64,000 nucleotides of DNA from NCBI GenBank assembly GCA_027486495.1, contig JAIXOZ010000028.1:1-64000 (forward strand), read 5' to 3'. The number at the start of each line of letters is the position of its first letter. The stretch's first letter is position 1. This DNA is from Comamonadaceae bacterium (GTDB lineage Bacteria > Pseudomonadota > Gammaproteobacteria > Burkholderiales > Burkholderiaceae_C). Shown here piece after piece: positions 62,042 to 64,000 of this stretch. A program made the position numbers and the translations under genes. The notes under the pieces were generated by a model. It was not told where the DNA came from. It was given only the letters and a program-made list of their open reading frames with translations, and searched no databases.

Positions 62042-63607
62042 TCAACGCTTGAGGAAGGCCTTGAGCCGCAAACCCGTGGCCCACAACACCCCAAAATAAA
62101 GCAAAGCCGAGCCCGCCAAAACTGCCACCATCCAGCCGATGCGCAGCCAAGCCTCTTGGCGCATGGCCACCCAAGGCAAATGTTTGGCCGCGAACCACAG
62201 CAAGGCGGTCAACAAACTCGTGGCCAGCAGCACCTGCAAACCAAATCGCCACCAGCCGGGCTGCGGCTTGTAACTGCCCCGGCGCAGCAGACCCACCAGC
62301 AGCCACAAAGCATTGACCAAAGCGCCCAAGCCAATGGACAGCGCCAGCCCGGCATGGGCCAGATAAGGCACCAACAGCACGTTGAAAATTTGCGTGAGCA
62401 CCAGCACCACCACCGCGATGCGCACCGGGGTGCGGATGTCCTGGCTGGCGTAATAACCCGGGGCCAGCACCTTGATCGCCACCAGGCCCAGCAAGCCCAC
62501 GCCGTAGCCCGTCAGGGCCAAGGTGGTTTGCTGCACATCGCGGTCGGTGAAGGCCCCGTAGTGGTAAAGCACCGACACCAGCGGCTGCGAAAACACCAGC
62601 AAAGCCGCCGCACAAGGCAAGGCCAACAGCAAGACCAAACGCAAACCCCAGTCGAGCATGGCCGCATAGCGCTCCGTGTCTCCTGTGGCTTTGGCCGCCG
62701 CCAATTGAGGCATCAACACCACGCCCAGTGCCACACCCAAAATCGCGGTTGGAAACTCCATCAAACGGTCGGCATAGGTCAACCAGCTGACGCTGCCCGG
62801 GGCCATGTAAGAGGCGATCTGGGTGTTGATGAGCAGGGAAATTTGGGCCACGCCCACGCCCAGCAATGCAGGCCCCATCAGGCGCAGGATGTTCAAGGTG
62901 GCGGGGTAGGTCCAGGCTTTCTTGACGGCGCGAGGCCGCACACCCAAACGGGGCAACAATCCCAACCGGGACAAGGCCGGAATCTGCACCGCCAACTGCA
63001 AAACACCCCCCACCATCACACCCACAGGCAAGGCATAAATGGCCTGCACGCCTTGCTTGGCCAACCACGGCGACAAAAACCAAGTGGCGGCGATCACGCT
63101 CACATTCAGCAGTACGGGCGTGGCCGCGGGCACGGCAAAACGCTTCCAAGTGTTCAAAATACCGGCCGACAAGGCCACCATGGACATGAAGGCGATGTAG
63201 GGAAACATCCAGCGCGTCATGTTGACAGCCGCACCGTAACCCCGTGCGTCTTGCTGCAAGCCACTGGCCAGCGCCCACACCAACCAAGGTGAGGCCAACA
63301 CACCCAAGACCGACAAGGCCAGCACCGACCAGGCCAAGGCCGTGGCCACGCTGTCGATCACTTCCTTCGTGGCCTCGTCGCCATGCTGGGCGCGGCTGGC
63401 GGCCAGCACTGGCACAAAGGCCTGGCTGAACGCCCCTTCGGCAAACAGCCGGCGAAACAAGTTGGGAATGCGAAAGGCCACATTGAAGGCGTCGGTCAAG
63501 GCGCTGGCCCCAAACATGGACGCCATCAGCAGCTCGCGCACCAAACCCGTGACCCGGGAGGCCAGGGTAAAAATTGACACAACAGAAGCAGATCTAAGAA
63601 GGCTCAC
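62042..63607 (-). CDS. murJ: Lipid II flippase MurJ
   Basis: Essential inner-membrane flippase of lipid II for peptidoglycan synthesis. The 521-residue protein has about 14 helices and the MurJ N-terminus SVVSIFTLASRVTGLVRELLMASMFGASALTDAFNVAFRIPNLFRRLFAEGAFSQAFVPVL in outline, with conserved Arg and Asp residues of the cavity. It is divergent from rpsT (174 bases), as in many proteobacteria. Confidence 0.97.
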   Translation of the reverse strand: MSLLRSASVVSIFTLASRVTGLVRELLMASMFGASALTDAFNVAFRIPNLFRRLFAEGAFSQAFVPVLAASRAQHGDEATKEVIDSVATALAWSVLALSVLGVLASPWLVWALASGLQQDARGYGAAVNMTRWMFPYIAFMSMVALSAGILNTWKRFAVPAATPVLLNVSVIAATWFLSPWLAKQGVQAIYALPVGVMVGGVLQLAVQIPALSRLGLLPRLGVRPRAVKKAWTYPATLNILRLMGPALLGVGVAQISLLINTQIASYMAPGSVSWLTYADRLMEFPTAILGVALGVVLMPQLAAAKATGDTERYAAMLDWGLRLVLLLALPCAAALLVFSQPLVSVLYHYGAFTDRDVQQTTLALTGYGVGLLGLVAIKVLAPGYYASQDIRTPVRIAVVVLVLTQIFNVLLVPYLAHAGLALSIGLGALVNALWLLVGLLRRGSYKPQPGWWRFGLQVLLATSLLTALLWFAAKHLPWVAMRQEAWLRIGWMVAVLAGSALLYFGVLWATGLRLKAFLKR

Positions 63608-63725
63608 AGTGGGCGAGTGTAGCGGCCACTTCCCGGCATTCAGGCAATGCCATGGCTGCGTGACGGATTGAAACGCAGCCCCACCCTCGTGGTCTTCTGT
63701 AAGCGCCGGGCACCGTTTTCGGGTC

Positions 63726-63734
63726 TGCTAGAAT
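63726..63734 (+). promoter_or_regulatory. Extended -10 promoter of rpsT
   Basis: TGC-TAGAAT forms an extended -10 element (TGn then TAGAAT) 46 bases before the rpsT ATG; no good -35 is present, which is usual for extended -10 promoters. A related TAGAAT stands before the small barrel gene at 38283. Confidence 0.5.
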
Positions 63735-63780
63735 GCTGGGTTCGCTGGACATCATCCTCAGACACTGAAAGAACTTATAC

Positions 63781-64000
63781 ATGGCATCCGCTAAACCCAA
63801 AAAGAAAAACCCCCGTCTTGCTTCTGGCCGTAAACGCGTCCGCCAAGACGTCAAAATCAATGCCGCGAACTCCTCGCTGCGCTCCAAATACCGCACTGCT
63901 GTGAAAAACGTCGAAAAGGCGGTCTTGGCAGGCGACAAGACCAAAGCCACCGAGTTGTTTGCCAAGATGCAAACCGTGGTAGACACCATTGCCGATAAGG
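63781..64000 (+). CDS. rpsT: 30S ribosomal protein S20, 5' part only
   Basis: Primary 16S rRNA-binding protein. The 73 visible residues start [22 protein letters not shown] and contain [19 protein letters not shown], typical of S20; the window ends before the stop (about 15 more codons expected). The ATG at 63781 follows AAAGAACTTATAC. It is divergent from murJ. Confidence 0.97.
   Translation, partial: MASAKPKKKNPRLASGRKRVRQDVKINAANSSLRSKYRTAVKNVEKAVLAGDKTKATELFAKMQTVVDTIADK

Noticed and set aside
62022-63292. Long frames on both strands over murJ
   Set aside because: Both are shadows of murJ, with Gly/His-rich or Gln/His-rich products and no start signals.

Overview
This is a contiguous stretch of bacterial chromosome of roughly 60% G+C, densely packed with housekeeping genes. 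Gene orders (rpsO-pnp, rpsP-rimM-trmD-rplS, folK-pcnB, glnA-ntrB-ntrC, hda next to an AI-2E permease and purM), the protein sequences and the promoter style point to a betaproteobacterium of the order Burkholderiales, most likely family Comamonadaceae (Limnohabitans/Rhodoferax-like). The assignment is inference from recognition; no search was run. I see no phage, insertion sequence, CRISPR array, tRNA or rRNA.

Layout. 1-1.6 kb: rpsO-pnp with a terminator and a leader hairpin between them. 1.9-4.1 kb: a secreted Kazal/DUF4377 protein and argH. 4.2-10 kb: a divergent SRAP-like protein, a lipoprotein and a group of membrane genes (YqjE-like, AI-2E permease, HdeD-like, 2-TM potassium channel, reduced ClC). 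10-16.4 kb: two pseudouridine synthases, a nitroreductase, a 46-residue basic protein, an EamA transporter, an exported TPR protein coupled to an L,D-transpeptidase, and a ferredoxin. 16.5-21.5 kb: the nitrogen-control block glnA - exported protein - ntrB - ntrC, with a sigma-54 promoter and tandem NtrC sites upstream of glnA. 21.5-26.9 kb: CinA-like, EI24, hydrolase, RsuA, DusC and GNAT genes. 26.9-29.2 kb: two coupled multiheme cytochromes c. 29.2-38.8 kb: metabolism and envelope genes (TPR/glycosyltransferase-like protein, SDR, thiolase, RidA, PlsY, YbaK, aldo/keto reductase, acyl-CoA ligase, hydrolase, a small beta-barrel candidate).

38.9-43.8 kb: prfB, which needs a programmed +1 frameshift, then pepN and fbp. 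43.9-52.4 kb: NYN protein, CoA pyrophosphatase, CobD-like protein, rsgA, PCD, M48 protease, orn and a DEAD-box helicase with a structured leader. 52.4-54.8 kb: rpsP-rimM-trmD-rplS. 55-60 kb: a tightly overlapping run folK-pcnB-HAD-hda-AI-2E. 60-64 kb: purM, a SirB1-type protein, murJ and the start of rpsT.

The strongest non-coding observations are: the complete NtrC/sigma-54 control region of glnA; an intrinsic terminator embedded in the signal-peptide codons of the gene between glnA and ntrBC, which would meter ntrBC expression from the glnA promoter; the prfB recoding site; stem-loops in the leaders of pnp and the DEAD-box helicase; and a family of short dispersed palindromic repeats at about 4.13-4.24 kb and 32.69-32.80 kb. 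Among proteins, the SRAP-like protein lacking its expected catalytic residues and the shortened ClC are the most unusual. I found no clearly novel multi-gene system.
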